The position numbers were made by a program, and so were the translations under genes. Shown here one piece after another: positions 54,373-62,890 of a stretch of DNA of 64,000 bases (position 1 is the first letter of the stretch; each line of letters starts with the position of its first letter). The notes beneath the pieces were generated by a model. That model had not been told where the DNA came from and searched no databases. It saw only the letters and a program-made list of their open reading frames with translations. This DNA comes from Bacillus sp. SB49. GTDB taxonomy: Bacteria > Bacillota > Bacilli > Bacillales > Halobacillaceae. The stretch covers positions 673,001 through 737,000 of the forward strand of contig NZ_CP048117.1 of NCBI RefSeq assembly GCF_000469135.2, in the 5' to 3' direction.

Positions 54373-54563
54373 TATGATTCCTCCCAGAATAAATCATCTA
54401 ATGTTTTATCAAGTTCTTTGGCAATCGCGATACAGAGCTGAAGGCTGGGGTTATAGGTGCCTTTCTCAATCAGGCCGATTGTCTGTCTTGTCGCTTGGAC
54501 ACGTTTGGCAAGCTGGGCTTGAGTCAAATCCTTTTCTAGACGTGCCAGTTTGATTTTGTTCAC
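54372..54563 (-). CDS. short XRE-family HTH regulator
   Basis: This 63-residue protein is little more than a Cro/C1-type helix-turn-helix (LARLEKDLTQAQLAKRVQATRQTIGLIEKG, read in pieces) with the family tail IAKELDKTLDDLFWEE. GTG 54563 was chosen because GGTGAT lies 6 bases upstream; an in-frame TTG at 54578 is the alternative. It is divergent from the MerR gene and coupled to a membrane protein gene. Confidence 0.85.
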   Translation of the reverse strand: MNKIKLARLEKDLTQAQLAKRVQATRQTIGLIEKGTYNPSLQLCIAIAKELDKTLDDLFWEES

Positions 54564-54681
54564 TTTCGTATCACCCAATCATGTTAAATATATATTGCTT
54601 ATGTAAATTATATATTACATTCAGCAATTGATTTCTGCAAGGGTATAAGGAATAATAAAAGAAAAAATGGATGGGATGTTT

Positions 54682-55521
54682 ATGAGAAGAAAGTTCCGTA
54701 TAGGAGAGATTGCCGGCCTCTTCCAGTTACCTGCATCAACGCTGCGTTATTACGATGAAATCGGCATTTTCAAGCCGAAATACACGGATGACTCAAGCAG
54801 ATATCGTTATTATACCGTCGATCAGTTTCCGGTATTGGATACCATCATCTTTATGAAAAAGAATGGATTTACTATGAAGGATATTCAGGAGCAGCTGAAA
54901 GAGAGGACTCCTGAAAATACGAAAGAACGGTTGGAGCGGAAGCTGGATGAAGTGAGAATGGAAAAGCTGCGGCTATCGATAGTAGAAGAAAAGATTAAGA
55001 ATAAAATTTCGACCATAGAACAGGGCCTTACATTAATGTCGCAGCCCTCTATGACCTATCAATGGTTTCCTGAACGGCCCGTTTCCTATATATATAATGA
55101 TGAGCCGATTGATTTGAAGGAGGCTTCCGACGACATCTACGTGAAAGATTTGGAATATCATTCCTTGTCAGGGATCATGTATGACGGATTCTTCACGGGG
55201 GACTTCGGCACGATTGCAGATATGGATAGTCTGGATGGTGAGGGACCGGTAAAGTATCGCTCAGTCTTTGAACTCCTGCACAAGGATAAGGAAAAACCGG
55301 AGTCATCCTTTTTAGCAGAAGGGATGTATGCGTGTTATCCCCATAAAGGGAAGTATGAAGCAATAAAGCAAAGTTATCGGTTTATGTTGGAGCAGCTGAA
55401 AATAGAAGGCTGTGAAATAATAGGAAACGCTGTGGAAATCAGCCTGCTTGATGAATCGGTGATCCGCAATGAGAAGGATTATATGACATGGATCCAAATA
55501 CCTGTCCGTAAAAATGATTGA
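54682..55521 (+). CDS. MerR family multidrug-response regulator (BmrR/BltR-like)
   Basis: This protein of about 279 residues has an N-terminal MerR winged helix (FRIGEIAGLFQLPASTLRYYDEIGIF), a dimer coiled coil (about 80-120), and a C-terminal GyrI-like effector domain (about 130-279). ATG 54682 has a partial GGATGGGA site; ATG 54667 is also in frame and cannot be excluded. Its stop codon overlaps the -35 box of a MerR-type promoter for the MATE pump that follows. Confidence 0.9.
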   Translation: MRRKFRIGEIAGLFQLPASTLRYYDEIGIFKPKYTDDSSRYRYYTVDQFPVLDTIIFMKKNGFTMKDIQEQLKERTPENTKERLERKLDEVRMEKLRLSIVEEKIKNKISTIEQGLTLMSQPSMTYQWFPERPVSYIYNDEPIDLKEASDDIYVKDLEYHSLSGIMYDGFFTGDFGTIADMDSLDGEGPVKYRSVFELLHKDKEKPESSFLAEGMYACYPHKGKYEAIKQSYRFMLEQLKIEGCEIIGNAVEISLLDESVIRNEKDYMTWIQIPVRKND

Positions 55522-55548
55522 CCTTGAAGTAACTTGAAGGTTTATACT
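55518..55548 (+). promoter_or_regulatory. MerR-type promoter (19-bp spacer) with dyad operator
   Basis: TTGACC (55518-55523) and TATACT (55543-55548) are 19 bases apart, the overlong spacing of MerR-activated promoters. The spacer is filled by a dyad (55521-55541) with outer arms ACCTT/AAGGT and inner arms AAGT/ACTT. It should be switched on by the MerR protein encoded directly upstream. Confidence 0.85.
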
Positions 55549-55580
55549 TTCTCTTGTAAACAGATACGGGAGGAACCATG

Positions 55581-56921
55581 ATGACAAATACACACAGCAT
55601 TTTGCAGCATCAACCAGTAAAAAAAGTATTCTTCCAGTATTTCTTTCCCTCTTTGTTCGGAATGATGCTGATGTCCATCAATATCCTGATCGACGGAATT
55701 TTCGTCGGTAACGGGGTCGGTGCGGAAGGTCTTGCCGGCGTCAATTTAGCCATGCCGGTTTTCTCGCTTATTTTTTCCATTGCTTTATGGATCGGTATCG
55801 GTGGCGGAACGCTGTATTCCATCCGGATCGGGGAACGTCAGATGGAACAGGCGCGGAGTGTTTTTTCCCTGTCTCTTATAACGACGATCCTCATCCTTGC
55901 TCTCATCGGTACGGTCGGATATTTTCAAGTGGAAGCGGCAGCCCGAATGTTAGGGGCGAACGCAGAGACGCTCTCACATACAGTGGAGTACTTACAGGTC
56001 CTTTTCTCCCTTGGGTGGCTTATTGCCCTGCAGCAGCTGCTTAGTATATTCGTTAGAAACGATGGAGGCCCTGTGCTTTCGATGGTTGCACTTGGGATAA
56101 CAGCAGTCACCAATATCGGTTTGAATTATTATATGATTTTCATATTGGGTCTGGGCGTGTTTGGTGCTGCCTTGGCCACCATTCTTGCGAGTGTTCTCGG
56201 TATTTTTGTTTTACTCATCCATTTCTTTCGCAGTGACACAAAACTCCGACCTTTTGCTTTCCAGTGGAGCTGGTCTGGTCTGGGTGCGATTTTCTCGATC
56301 GGATTTCCAAGCTTCCTTGCAGAGGCGGGGGCGCTTGTCTTTGTTGCAGCGTATAACCTGGCAATCGTAAGCATGCTCGGAACGGATGGAGTCGCCGCTT
56401 TCTCCGTTATCAATTATTTGCACGGCTTCATGTTCCTGTCGTTCTTCGGAATCGAATCGGCGCTTCAACCGATGATCAGTTATTATCACGGCGCTAAAGA
56501 GAGAGGCCGGATTCGGGAGAGTGTGAAGATTGGGGAGGTTACTGCTTTGGTAATGGGCGTCGTACTGCTTGTTGTCGGACTTCTCGCAGCGCCGCTTCTC
56601 GTATCGTTGTTCGGTCTTGAGTCTCAACACGTCCGCTCGCTCGCCGTAGACGGGATTCGATTGTTCTTTATTGCTTATTTATTCCTTGGCTTCAACTTTG
56701 TTTATATGACCTATTTTCAATCGATCGGACAGATCCGCTCTTCCACCATCATCATTCTGCTCAGAAGCTTTGTACTTCTGCTTCTGTTCTTATGGATTCT
56801 GCCGCTGTTCCTCGGGCCAGCCGGCGTTTGGCTGTCTTTGCCGATGGCGGAGATGGTTGTTGCATTCTTGTTGGTTATTTATGTGAGAAGACGCGTAGTA
56901 AATCACATAGGCGGTGCTTAA
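55581..56921 (+). CDS. MATE family multidrug efflux transporter
   Basis: This 446-residue antiporter has 12 helices in two halves. Visible: FFQYFFPSLFGMMLMSINILIDGIFVGNGVGAEGLAGVNLA (helices 1-2, read in pieces) and NIGLNYYMIFILGLGVFGAALATILA. It is close to MepA-type pumps that export cationic drugs with Na+ or H+. ATG 55581 gives 7-base spacing from GGGAGG; ATG 55578 is the alternative. A MerR-type promoter precedes it. Confidence 0.92.
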   Translation: MTNTHSILQHQPVKKVFFQYFFPSLFGMMLMSINILIDGIFVGNGVGAEGLAGVNLAMPVFSLIFSIALWIGIGGGTLYSIRIGERQMEQARSVFSLSLITTILILALIGTVGYFQVEAAARMLGANAETLSHTVEYLQVLFSLGWLIALQQLLSIFVRNDGGPVLSMVALGITAVTNIGLNYYMIFILGLGVFGAALATILASVLGIFVLLIHFFRSDTKLRPFAFQWSWSGLGAIFSIGFPSFLAEAGALVFVAAYNLAIVSMLGTDGVAAFSVINYLHGFMFLSFFGIESALQPMISYYHGAKERGRIRESVKIGEVTALVMGVVLLVVGLLAAPLLVSLFGLESQHVRSLAVDGIRLFFIAYLFLGFNFVYMTYFQSIGQIRSSTIIILLRSFVLLLLFLWILPLFLGPAGVWLSLPMAEMVVAFLLVIYVRRRVVNHIGGA

Positions 56922-57016
56922 ACAGGTTGATCGTCTTGGGTAATATTTACAAATTTAATTCTAGGATATATGATGAAACTCGGAATCTATCGATAAGAGA
57001 ATAGAGGAGAGTGACT

Positions 57017-57316
57017 ATGAGAAAGCGTATAGTGATTCTGACTGTTTTCGCTGCTTTATTGGTATTCGCCGGATGTAATGTTTTCGGGCCTTACAATCTT
57101 TACTATGAATGGAATGAAGAAGGGGTTCTGGCGGATTACTTGGAAGAAAGCGATCAGTTTCAATCAGAAGACATTGATTCTATTAACTACTTAGGATCGG
57201 ACACGTTCGAGATTACGACCGGAGACGAAGGTTATATCGTGAAACGGGTTTACACCTCCATGATGAATGGACATTGGGACGTGTTTCAAGCGTCCGGATC
57301 TGAAGCCGATTTCTAA
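57017..57316 (+). CDS. small lipoprotein (hypothetical)
   Basis: This 99-residue predicted lipoprotein starts MRKRIVILTVFAALLVFAGCN (Cys at 20), followed by an acidic domain (EWNEEGVLADYLEESDQFQSED). No family was recognised. ATG 57017 has AGAGGAGAG upstream; GTG 57011 is possible but lies on that site. It stands alone between the MATE and GNAT genes. Confidence 0.75.
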   Translation: MRKRIVILTVFAALLVFAGCNVFGPYNLYYEWNEEGVLADYLEESDQFQSEDIDSINYLGSDTFEITTGDEGYIVKRVYTSMMNGHWDVFQASGSEADF

Positions 57317-57412
57317 TACGAACGTAGAACAAGAGTTAGGGAAGGGGGAAACGATGCGCAGAGAACCGACGTTTCTAAAGGAGTAGAACAGAAGCGAAGG
57401 GAGAGAAAGAGA

Positions 57413-57946
57413 TTGATAGAAGAATGGTACACCGAACGATTACATCTGCGTCCATGTAAAGAAGCAGATGCGCCGTACCTATTCGCTGTATGGTCCGATC
57501 CGGAGGTTGCGGAATTTATGAATATCGAACCATTCTCCAGCCGGGATCAAGCCGTCCGTATGATCGCTTTTATGAATGCACTGGCTGAAAAGGGAGAAGC
57601 CATTCGTTATTCCCTCGAGACTAAAAACGCAGGACGTATCATCGGGTCCTGTGGTTATAATGCGGTGAACGATAGTGCCGGAACAGTAGAAATCGGGTAT
57701 GAGATCGCCAAGGCTTACTGGCGGCAGGGCTATGGTACAGAAGTAGTTTCCACTCTTGTAGATCATGCGTTTCATCGCTGGGGGATGGAGCAGGTGGAAG
57801 CCAAAGTACATCCTCAGAATGAACCATCGACCCGCTTGTTGGAGAAGCTTGGCTTTATCTTTTCAGGCACATTATGGGAGGAAGATGAAGCCACTGGCGG
57901 GAAGGAAGAAATGCTTCGTTACGTTAAAAGGAAGTTCCATGACTGA
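57413..57946 (+). CDS. GNAT family N-acetyltransferase (RimJ/RimL type)
   Basis: This 177-residue acetyltransferase starts at TTG 57413, behind GGGAGAG. Visible: the substrate strand TERLHLRPCKEADAPYLFAVW, the acetyl-CoA loop IGYEIAKAYWRQGYGTEVVSTLVDHAF, and NEPSTRLLEKLGFIFSG. This is the pattern of RimJ/RimL enzymes that acetylate protein N-termini or small amines. The substrate is unknown. Confidence 0.9.
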   Translation: MIEEWYTERLHLRPCKEADAPYLFAVWSDPEVAEFMNIEPFSSRDQAVRMIAFMNALAEKGEAIRYSLETKNAGRIIGSCGYNAVNDSAGTVEIGYEIAKAYWRQGYGTEVVSTLVDHAFHRWGMEQVEAKVHPQNEPSTRLLEKLGFIFSGTLWEEDEATGGKEEMLRYVKRKFHD

Positions 57947-57955
57947 GCAGAAATA

Positions 57956-57982
57956 AAAAGCAGGCCGGCGGCCTGCTTTTTT
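57956..57982 (+). terminator. rho-independent terminator
   Basis: AGCAGGCC pairs with GGCCTGCT around GGC, with an A-run before and a T-run after, so it may work in both directions. Confidence 0.9.
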
Positions 57983-58132
57983 GTTGAAAAAAATTGTTCA
58001 GCCTTGAATCCCGCTCTGTCCATCATTTTCGTGTGAAAGAAAAGGGCGCCTGCTTTTTTTAATGTCGTTCCTTTGCTATGATCATAGAGATTCTGTGTGA
58101 TTATTCAGAAAAAATAAAAAGGAGTGAATGAC

Positions 58133-58678
58133 ATGGCAAGAGCAAAACGGAAAGGATTGACTCTGGTTTACACCGGAGATGGAAAAGGAAAGACAACAGC
58201 TGCCGTCGGACTGACGGTGAGAGCGGTCGGGCAGGGAATGAACGTAAAAATCCTCCAATTCATCAAATCGAAGAAACGGAGCTATGGAGAAATGAAGGCG
58301 CTTGAGAAGCTGGGTGTGGAAATGGTGCAGCTCGGAGAGGGGTTCACCTGGCTGAAAACTCCGGATGTACATAGGGAAGCGTTGAAGTCCGGGTGGGCGG
58401 AAGCGAAACAAACTGTCATGTCCGGCGAGTATGACGTGGTCGTCCTTGATGAAATAAACAATGCCCTGGCGATCGACACATTCCCGGTCGATGATGTACT
58501 GCCATTGGAGGAAGTGCAGGAGCTGATCCGCCATAAACCGGAGCACGTTCATCTTGTCCTTACAGGGAGAAGTGCCAAGGAGGAAATTAAGGAGCTGGCC
58601 GATCTTGTTTCCAATGTGCACGTCGAGAAGCATTACTACGATGAAGGAGTGCCGGCGGTGCGCGGCATTGAATATTGA
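58133..58678 (+). CDS. cobO: cob(I)yrinic acid a,c-diamide adenosyltransferase (CobO/BtuR)
   Basis: This 181-residue P-loop enzyme puts the 5'-deoxyadenosyl group on corrinoids. Visible: VYTGDGKGKTTAAVGLTVRA (P-loop), ILQFIKSKKRSYGEM, VVVLDEINNALAI (Walker B) and HLVLTGRSA. ATG 58133 is 8 bases after AAGGAG; an earlier in-frame GTG at 58124 lies on that site. Its stop overlaps the start of cbiA (TGATG). No riboswitch is seen upstream. Confidence 0.95.
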   Translation: MARAKRKGLTLVYTGDGKGKTTAAVGLTVRAVGQGMNVKILQFIKSKKRSYGEMKALEKLGVEMVQLGEGFTWLKTPDVHREALKSGWAEAKQTVMSGEYDVVVLDEINNALAIDTFPVDDVLPLEEVQELIRHKPEHVHLVLTGRSAKEEIKELADLVSNVHVEKHYYDEGVPAVRGIEY

Positions 58679-60033
58679 TGAGAAAACGCTTGGTGATAGC
58701 CGGCGCAGCCAGCGGTGCCGGTAAAACGACGATTACACTCGGGTTAATGGCGGCATGGAAGCAGCAGGGATGGAACGTACAGGGATTCAAGTGCGGACCG
58801 GATTATATCGATCCCAGTCTTCATAAAGCGGTAACGGGGCGGCCGGCGCGGAACCTGGATAGTTGGATGCTTCCGGATGACGTGTTGGCGGAAGTGTTTC
58901 AAAAAGGAAGTGACACGGCAGATATCTCGATTGTCGAAGGAGTCATGGGACTGTACGACGGTAAGTACGCGACATCCAATCAAGGGTCGACCGCGGAAAT
59001 CAGTCAGAAAATTGATGCACCTATCATTCTTGTCGTTGACTGCAGTAAGATGGCAAGAAGCGCCGCAGCCATCGTGAAAGGATACCAGTTATTTGATGAC
59101 ACGACGGACATTGCCGGTGTCATTGCAAGCAAAGTCGGAAGCGAAGGGCACTATCGGATTATCAAAGAAGCGGTAGAGCAGGCGTGTGGCATCCCGGTGT
59201 GCGGGTATCTGCCTCGAATGGAAGATTTAGAGATGCCGGAACGACACCTTGGGTTGATCCCAGCCATTGAAAGGGGAGAGCTTGATGACCTTTTTAACAA
59301 GATGGGAAGAGCCGTCATGGAAACCGTAGATATGGAGCGACTGCTGCAGATAAGTGAGAGTAAGCCTTGGATGGAGGTTCCCCCTTCGCCGTTATTTCAA
59401 CAGCAGGCTTCTTCTTCTCTTAAGATAGCGATTGCGGAGGATAAGGCGTTCAACTTCTATTACCCGGAAAATCTCGAACTTTTGGAGGCGCGCGGTGTAG
59501 AAGTGCTTCGTTTTTCTCCGTTAGCTGGAGAGAAAATTCCTAAAGTGGCGGACGGCGTTTATCTGGGCGGCGGCTTTCCTGAACTTTATGCCGAACGACT
59601 CTCGGAACAGAAAGACATGAGAAAAGCGTTCCTGGCTCGCGTCGAAGAAGGGCTTCCTGTCCTAGCGGAATGTGGGGGATTCATGTTTTTAACAAAGGCC
59701 ATCGACGGACATGCCATGGTTGGGGCTATTTCCGGGGACATGCATATGCAGGAAAAGCTGGCTGCTGTCGGATACAGGGAAATCCATGGAGGACCCGGGA
59801 ATTTTCTTCTTCCTGAAGGGGAAACTGCAAGAGGTCACGAGTTCCACTATTCTGTATATCGCCCGGATGAGGAGCATACGCCGGCCTACTTCGTTAAAGG
59901 AACATTCGGAGAAGGGACAGAAGGAGTCATTCATAAGAATATTGTCGCCGGGTACACGCATATACACTTTGCATCGAACCCATCCGTTGTGGATGCTTTC
60001 CTGAATAAATGCAGGGAGGTTCGCAATTCATGA
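58678..60033 (+). CDS. cbiA: cobyrinate a,c-diamide synthase (CbiA/CobB)
   Basis: This 451-residue enzyme amidates the a and c side chains of the corrin ring with glutamine and ATP. It has an N-terminal ATP domain (IAGAASGAGKTTITLGLMAA), the corrin-site stretch GPDYIDPSLHKAVTGRPARNLD, and a C-terminal amidotransferase with the Cys in VLAECGGFMFLT. The start overlaps cobO, and the stop overlaps cbiP (ATGA). All three are translated as one unit. Confidence 0.95.
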   Translation: MRKRLVIAGAASGAGKTTITLGLMAAWKQQGWNVQGFKCGPDYIDPSLHKAVTGRPARNLDSWMLPDDVLAEVFQKGSDTADISIVEGVMGLYDGKYATSNQGSTAEISQKIDAPIILVVDCSKMARSAAAIVKGYQLFDDTTDIAGVIASKVGSEGHYRIIKEAVEQACGIPVCGYLPRMEDLEMPERHLGLIPAIERGELDDLFNKMGRAVMETVDMERLLQISESKPWMEVPPSPLFQQQASSSLKIAIAEDKAFNFYYPENLELLEARGVEVLRFSPLAGEKIPKVADGVYLGGGFPELYAERLSEQKDMRKAFLARVEEGLPVLAECGGFMFLTKAIDGHAMVGAISGDMHMQEKLAAVGYREIHGGPGNFLLPEGETARGHEFHYSVYRPDEEHTPAYFVKGTFGEGTEGVIHKNIVAGYTHIHFASNPSVVDAFLNKCREVRNS

Positions 60034-61505
60034 AGGCCGTACCAATTATGATCCAGGGCACACACTCAGATGCGGGGAAAAGTATGATGGTTACGGCTTT
60101 GTGCAGGATTTTTGCACGAAAAGGATATGCTGTCGCCCCGTTCAAGTCGCAGAATATGGCGCTCAACTCCTATATCACTATAGATGGCAGAGAAATCGGA
60201 CGCGCGCAGGGGGTGCAGGCGGAAGCAGCCGGTGTCGAGGCAGAGACGATGATGAACCCTGTATTGATCAAGCCGACGAAGGATGATGAATCCCAAATTG
60301 TCGTCCATGGGAAGCCGCTCCGGAATATGAAAGCATCCGAGTACCGGAAGGAATATTACGAGACTGCCAAACAGGTAATACGAGAAGCTTATCAATCTTT
60401 AGCCGGTCGTTTTGAAAGAATCGTAATCGAAGGTGCCGGAAGCCCGGCAGAAGTGAATTTAAACGACCGTGAACTTGTCAATATGAGTATCGCAAGAATG
60501 GCGGATGCTCCGGTCATCCTTGTAGGGGATATCGACAGAGGAGGCGTATTTGCAAGCCTTGTCGGAACCCTGCAGCTGCTTGATCCGGTTGATAGAAAGA
60601 GAGTGTGCGGTGTAATCATCAATAAATTCCGCGGAGATGTGTCTCTGCTTCAGCCCGGTTTGGATTGGTTTGAAGCGTATGCAGGTATCCCGGTTCTGGG
60701 TGTCGTTCCGTTCATGGAAGATGCTGCGATGGATGCGGAAGATTCCTTAAGTCTCAATCAATACAGCCGTTTCCCCGACGATGCCAAGGATTTGGATATC
60801 GCTGTCATTCATCTTCCGCGCATTTCTAATTTTACAGACATCGATCCGTTTCGGTTTGAAACGGACTGCCACGTACGGCTTGTTCAGAAGCCGGAAGAAT
60901 TGGGAAAACCCGATTTGATCATTCTTCCCGGAACGAAAAATACGCTGGAAGACTGTCAGTTCATGAAGGAGCTGGGGTTGGACCACGCTGTCAGAAGGCT
61001 TCACCTTCAAGGAACCATCATCTTCGGGATTTGCGGCGGCTATCAAATGATGGGGGAGAAGATCCATGATCCTCAAAAAGTAGAATCTGAAGCCATCGAA
61101 GTGGAAGGGATCGGGATTTTTCCACTAAAGACGACAATGCTTACAGAGAAACGGACGGTTCGCTCAAGCATGAAGGTTCATTTCTCGGGAGAAGAGCTGG
61201 ATATTCAAGGCTATGAAGTCCATATGGGCCGGACGGAGCGGACGGGGGATGTCGATTCCTTCCTTGATGGTTCCGTAAGCGACGGAGCATATGGGACGTA
61301 TTTTCACGGTGTGTTCCATAACGACAAGTTCCGCCATCTGTTTCTCAACCAGCTCAGGAAACGAAAAGGATTGCAGGAGGCGGAAGCGCACGTGTTGTAT
61401 GAACAACTCCGGTTGGAAGCTTATGATCGTTTAGCAGCGCACGTCACAGGTTTTTTAGACGTAGATAGACTGGAAGACATAATGGAGCAGTACCAGCGTA
61501 GATAG
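60030..61505 (+). CDS. cbiP: cobyric acid synthase (CbiP/CobQ)
   Basis: This 491-residue glutamine-dependent enzyme amidates the b, d, e and g positions of adenosylcobyrinic acid diamide. Visible: IMIQGTHSDAGKSMMVTALC, FKSQNMALNSYITIDGREIGRAQ, VIEGAGSPAEVNLNDRELVNM, and the amidotransferase Cys in IIFGICGGYQMMG. ATG 60030 has GGGAGG upstream. It ends the cobO-cbiA-cbiP unit. The next gene has its own promoter and riboswitch. Confidence 0.95.
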   Translation: MKAVPIMIQGTHSDAGKSMMVTALCRIFARKGYAVAPFKSQNMALNSYITIDGREIGRAQGVQAEAAGVEAETMMNPVLIKPTKDDESQIVVHGKPLRNMKASEYRKEYYETAKQVIREAYQSLAGRFERIVIEGAGSPAEVNLNDRELVNMSIARMADAPVILVGDIDRGGVFASLVGTLQLLDPVDRKRVCGVIINKFRGDVSLLQPGLDWFEAYAGIPVLGVVPFMEDAAMDAEDSLSLNQYSRFPDDAKDLDIAVIHLPRISNFTDIDPFRFETDCHVRLVQKPEELGKPDLIILPGTKNTLEDCQFMKELGLDHAVRRLHLQGTIIFGICGGYQMMGEKIHDPQKVESEAIEVEGIGIFPLKTTMLTEKRTVRSSMKVHFSGEELDIQGYEVHMGRTERTGDVDSFLDGSVSDGAYGTYFHGVFHNDKFRHLFLNQLRKRKGLQEAEAHVLYEQLRLEAYDRLAAHVTGFLDVDRLEDIMEQYQRR

Positions 61506-61542
61506 GAGCAGAAGCAGGGCCCCTATGAAGGTTATGACAAGA

Positions 61543-61571
61543 TTTACTTTTTTCCGACGGGATTCTATAAT
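61543..61571 (+). promoter_or_regulatory. sigma-A promoter of btuFCD leader
   Basis: TTTACT (61543-61548) and TATAAT (61566-61571) are 17 bases apart. The cobalamin aptamer starts about 30 bases later. Confidence 0.7.
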
Positions 61572-61601
61572 AGAATCATCACAAAAATTCGAATATTCCG
61601 C

Positions 61602-61770
61602 GATCAGGTCCTACATGCTGTAGGTGAAAAGGGAAATCGGTGTAAATCCGATGCGGTCCCGCCACTGTAACGTTGAGGAAAGCTGCGTGCCACTGTTTGT
61701 ACGGGAAGGGCAGCTTGACGATGAAACGGAGCCAGGAGACCTGCCTGACGTGTTCGAGAAGAGACTTTCG
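61602..61770 (+). ncRNA. cobalamin riboswitch upstream of btuFCD
   Basis: The aptamer core GATGCGGTCCCGCCACTG and the preceding GGTGTAAATCCGATG lie at about 61635-61670. The B12 box GCCAGGAGACCTGCC lies at 61731-61745. A terminator follows at 61848-61877. Adenosylcobalamin should reduce expression of the uptake operon. Ends are approximate. Confidence 0.94.
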
Positions 61771-61847
61771 GGTTAAAGGTCTGCTTCGAACGAGCGTGAT
61801 GTGTGCGTTTATTTATCAGCGTGTATCATTCCGCCTCCTTCGACGAC

Positions 61848-61877
61848 CGCCTTTTTCTTAGAGAATGGCGTTTTTTT
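61848..61877 (+). terminator. expression-platform terminator of btuF riboswitch
   Basis: CGCC (61848-61851) with GGCG (61867-61870), plus an inner TTCT/AGAA pair, form a stem before seven T. It lies 30 bases before btuF. Confidence 0.7.
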
Positions 61878-61906
61878 GTGAGCAAAAATAGGGAGGGGAA
61901 AGATAC

Positions 61907-62890
61907 ATGAAAAGAACACACTGGTTCATGCCGTTTGTTATGGGTATGCTTCTGATGTTTGCTGTCGGTTGCAGTGATGATTCCAATGAAACGGAGCAGG
62001 GCGCAGATGCTGGTGCGGAGGAAACGACTGATCAGCAGGGAAATTCTGCCGAATTCCCGGTCACGGTCACAGACGGAAGTGGAGAGGAAGTTACCATCGA
62101 AGAGGAGCCGGAGACGATCGTATCCTTAATACCGAGCAACACAGAAATTACATTTGCGCTCGGTCAGGGCGATAAGTTGATTGGTGTCGATACATACAGC
62201 AACTATCCGGAGGAAGCAAATGATATAGAAAAAATTGGAGCTCAGGAAATGGATGTGGAGAAGATTTTATCTTTAGATCCGGATCTTGCGCTGGTGACAG
62301 ATTTCCACCAGGAGAATAATCGCGATATTCTAGATAAATTCGAAGAATCCGGTATCGACGTTGTTGTTGTCGACAGTGCGGAGTCTTTTGATGCTGTATA
62401 TGACCATATCGAACTGCTTGGTGATGTGGAAGGGGCATCCGAAGAAGCGGATGAGCTTGTAGGCGACATGCAGTCCAGCTTGGAAAAGATCAAAGAGAAG
62501 GCAGAAGCTGTCGAGGAAAAGAAACGGGTTTGGGTGGAGGTCGCTCCTAGTCCTGATATTTATACAACCGGTACAGGAACCTTCATGAATGAGATGCTGG
62601 AGGCGATCCATGCCGAAAATACGGCTGCCGACCAGGAAGGTTGGGTGAAGATGACGGAAGAGGAAGCCGTCCAGAAGAATCCTGATGTCATCATCACCAC
62701 TTACGGCTACTATGTCGATAATCCTGAGGAGCAGGTGCTTGACCGAGCGGGATGGGCGGAAGTTCCTGCCGTGAAGCAGGAACAGGTCTTCGATGTGAAT
62801 AACGATACGGTGACGCGTCCGGGACCGCGTTTGATCGATGGAGTAGAGACGCTTGGAAAGCTCATTTATCCAGAAGTATTTACTGAATAA
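61907..62890 (+). CDS. btuF: cobalamin ABC transporter substrate-binding lipoprotein
   Basis: This 327-residue BtuF-type binding protein has a lipoprotein signal ending FAVGC (Cys22), an acidic linker (SDDSNETEQGADAGAEETTD), and the pattern PETIVSLIPSNTEITFALGQGDKLIGVDTYSNYP, read in pieces. A helix spine follows at about 180-210. The riboswitch and the B12 synthesis genes beside it point to cobalamin or cobinamide as ligand. It overlaps the permease gene by 38 bases. Confidence 0.92.
   Translation: MKRTHWFMPFVMGMLLMFAVGCSDDSNETEQGADAGAEETTDQQGNSAEFPVTVTDGSGEEVTIEEEPETIVSLIPSNTEITFALGQGDKLIGVDTYSNYPEEANDIEKIGAQEMDVEKILSLDPDLALVTDFHQENNRDILDKFEESGIDVVVVDSAESFDAVYDHIELLGDVEGASEEADELVGDMQSSLEKIKEKAEAVEEKKRVWVEVAPSPDIYTTGTGTFMNEMLEAIHAENTAADQEGWVKMTEEEAVQKNPDVIITTYGYYVDNPEEQVLDRAGWAEVPAVKQEQVFDVNNDTVTRPGPRLIDGVETLGKLIYPEVFTE

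Noticed and set aside
57354-57386. Ten-codon frame (MRREPTFLKE) with a good ribosome site before the GNAT gene
   Set aside because: It could be a leader peptide, but no attenuator hairpin follows and nothing else supports it.
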